A stretch of DNA of 7,123 nucleotides from VAZQ01 sp046733355 (lineage in GTDB: Bacteria; Pseudomonadota; Alphaproteobacteria; Rhizobiales; Xanthobacteraceae). How positions within the stretch are numbered: the first letter of the stretch is position 1; each line of letters starts with the position of its first letter. The translations under genes and the position numbers were made by a program. The DNA is taken from contig JBKPOZ010000094.1 in assembly GCA_046733355.1 (NCBI GenBank), forward strand, positions 1-7,123, given 5' to 3'. The notes beneath the pieces were generated by a model that was not told the DNA's origin, searched no databases, and was given only the letters and a program-made list of their open reading frames with translations. Positions 5,625 to 7,123 of the stretch are shown in pieces.

Positions 5625-7123
5625 CTCTTCCCAGTCCTCGGTGGCGGGCGGCACAAGTCCTCCCACATGCGCGTGCAGCAACTCTTGTCCATCCTGCAAG
5701 TGAAACAGTGGCCGAATAGGATCAAAATTGAGCGATCCGATCGGACACACACCCAAGCCGAAACGCCATGCCGAGCATTCGAGCGCGTGCGCCATTGCGC
5801 CCGCTTCCAGCAAGCTGAACCGCCACCCCAAGTCCCCATACACCGGTTCGATCGCGCGCGGCTCGTATATGAAGAAGAGTGAGAAGCTTGCCTGATTGAA
5901 AATGGGCTGATTGATGAACGGCTCGTGGACATCGGCATTTATTTCAGCGCCGAGGGTGAGCGGCACGAGACGATGATCGATAGGGTCATAGTAGAACGTC
6001 CCGGCGGAACACCCGGCAATTCCTTCCTTTTTGGCATGAAGATAGGTCTGCACAGGGTAGCAGCTTCCGGCAGAGCCGTAGGAATACTTGAAACCGCCGT
6101 TCAGGTTTACCCGGCTGATTTCGGCAAGCCACTGGCCAAGAGAGTCAAGCGGCACCGGCTCGCCAAGAAAGCGTCGCACCGCGCGCCGGCGATTGAAGCG
6201 TTCCGCAATGGGAGGCGCAGAATGCTCGCGCGGCAGGGGCAATGCTCCCCATTGCTCCGGGAACCTGCGCTGGCCGCACTGTTCGCGGTGAAAGGCTTCG
6301 CGCGCGAGGGGATCGACGATCAACTCGGAACTGCGAGGCTTTTTTGCTGCCGCACTTCCGCGGGGTGTCTGCGCAGTTTCTTCCGTCCGATCCGCTGATG
6401 GTACAAGCTGCGCAAGACCAGCGATGGTGGGGTGACGGAAGAACTCGTTAAAGGAGGGTCGCACGCCAAACTCCTGCTCAAGCCGGCCAACCACGCGGAC
6501 GAGATCGAGAGAAGTGGCGCCGATCGTGAGAAGGTTCTCATGCGGATCGATATTGGCTTGTCCTAGCTCCTGCGAAATCAGCATTCTTATGCGCGCCAGT
6601 GTGTCGCTCTCTGCCTCGGGTCCAACAGAGCCGATCTCTGCACTTGTTTCACAAAGCGCTTTGCGATCGATCTTGCCATTTGCGGTGAGCGGCAGAGCAT
6701 CGACCTTTTTCCATACAACAGGCACCATGTAGCCCGGTAATTTGTCGCGCAAATAGCCCTGCAGTTCATTCGCCCCGGACTCGCAGACAAAGTATGCGGC
6801 GAGATGCTTCGGGCCCATACGGGGTCCGTTCACCGCAACCGCCGCCGACTTCACTTTGGGGTGCTGCAGCAAGGCTGCCTCGATCTCGCCCAGCTCGATG
6901 CGATAGCCCTGCACCTTTACCTGCTGGTCCTCGCGTCCCAAAAACTCGATGTTTCCGTCCGGCAGGTAGCGGCCGAGATCGCCGGTCCGGTACAGGCGCT
7001 CGCCGCTTTCCGGGTGGCGCACGAACTGCGCCTCCGTCTTTGTGGCATCGCGCCAATAGCCGCGCGCCAACCCGAGCCCGCCGATAAAAATCTCCCCTGC
7101 CACCCAGATCGGGCACGGCTGCA
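5613..7123 (-). CDS. NRPS C-terminal part: adenylation end, carrier domain, SagB-type oxidase; 5' end outside window
   Basis: The frame is open to the right edge (IWVAGEIFIGG precedes the visible core), so only the last ~500 residues are seen. Counting V1 at the GTG 7101-7103, which is internal rather than the real start: YRTGDLG (38-44) is adenylation motif A7, GYRIELGEIE (66-75) is A8, and LPLTANGKIDR (137-147) is A10 with catalytic K144. A carrier domain follows (about 165-235), with phosphopantetheine Ser198 in IGATSLDL. After a basic/Pro-rich linker, 297-496 match a nitroreductase-fold, SagB/McbC-like FMN oxidase (RRRAVRRFLGEPVPLDSL, 305-322). Such oxidases in NRPS lines oxidise thiazoline/oxazoline rings (bleomycin BlmIII has A-PCP-Ox; epothilone EpoB also carries one). 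No thioesterase follows. The acidic end TEDWEEGVI may be a docking tail for the next protein. Substrate residues of the adenylation domain are outside the window. ATGA overlap with the next gene. Confidence 0.92.
   Translation of the reverse strand, partial: QPCPIWVAGEIFIGGLGLARGYWRDATKTEAQFVRHPESGERLYRTGDLGRYLPDGNIEFLGREDQQVKVQGYRIELGEIEAALLQHPKVKSAAVAVNGPRMGPKHLAAYFVCESGANELQGYLRDKLPGYMVPVVWKKVDALPLTANGKIDRKALCETSAEIGSVGPEAESDTLARIRMLISQELGQANIDPHENLLTIGATSLDLVRVVGRLEQEFGVRPSFNEFFRHPTIAGLAQLVPSADRTEETAQTPRGSAAAKKPRSSELIVDPLAREAFHREQCGQRRFPEQWGALPLPREHSAPPIAERFNRRRAVRRFLGEPVPLDSLGQWLAEISRVNLNGGFKYSYGSAGSCYPVQTYLHAKKEGIAGCSAGTFYYDPIDHRLVPLTLGAEINADVHEPFINQPIFNQASFSLFFIYEPRAIEPVYGDLGWRFSLLEAGAMAHALECSAWRFGLGVCPIGSLNFDPIRPLFHLQDGQELLHAHVGGLVPPATEDWEEGVI
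5624..5627 (-). promoter_or_regulatory. Ribosome-binding site of the aminotransferase-reductase gene
   Basis: GAGG on the minus strand, within the last codons of the NRPS gene and 7 nt before the ATG at 5616. Together with the 4-nt ATGA overlap (5613-5616) it supports translational coupling and this start. Confidence 0.65.

Noticed and set aside
7101..7103. GTG as the true start of the NRPS gene
   Set aside because: The frame stays open to the edge and the visible sequence begins inside the adenylation domain between known core motifs, so the real start lies outside the window.

Overview
The window looks like an accessory (secondary-metabolite) region of a GC-rich alphaproteobacterium, most likely Hyphomicrobiales/Rhizobiales (Bradyrhizobium-like). 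Grounds: GC-rich codon use in every gene, and a composite palindromic repeat at 2663-2767 whose core (gagcatgatc...gatcatgctc around an aaccggtt centre) I know from many Rhizobiales genomes. The genus is an inference.

Layout. (1) 1-1631, minus strand: the first two genes of a DevBCA-type ABC exporter, a DevB/HlyD-like membrane fusion protein (TTG start at 1631) followed after 9 nt by a DevC-like permease that runs off the left edge. The DevA ATPase would be expected just outside. (2) 1632-1980: a divergent intergenic region with a strong small hairpin and at most weak promoter candidates. (3) 1981-2666, plus strand: two small unrecognised genes, one encoding a very basic protein and the next a protein ending in a run of 15 aspartates. 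The stop codon of the second lies inside the palindromic repeat, and a clear rho-independent terminator follows at 2796-2822. (4) 7123-2842, minus strand: two overlapping biosynthetic genes. The upstream one is the C-terminal part of a non-ribosomal peptide synthetase (end of an adenylation domain, carrier domain, SagB/McbC-type flavin oxidase domain). The downstream one is a 924-residue fusion of a TubC-type docking domain, a class III PLP aminotransferase and a reductase resembling cyanobacterial acyl-ACP reductase (AAR).

How they may work together (inference). The NRPS loads and oxidises a carrier-bound intermediate. Its acidic C-terminal tail could dock onto the TubC-type domain of the fusion protein. 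The AAR-like domain would release the thioester as an aldehyde, which the aminotransferase would convert to a primary amine. The visible end of the line has no thioesterase, so this would be a reductive-amination off-loading route in one polypeptide. The DevBC pair could export the product, but it belongs to a separate transcription unit and that link rests only on proximity.

The most interesting object is the docking-aminotransferase-AAR fusion. Its key residues are present: the PLP lysine K337, a GATGAIG nucleotide-binding loop, and a cysteine (C882) in the position of the AAR catalytic cysteine. The product is unknown from this window.
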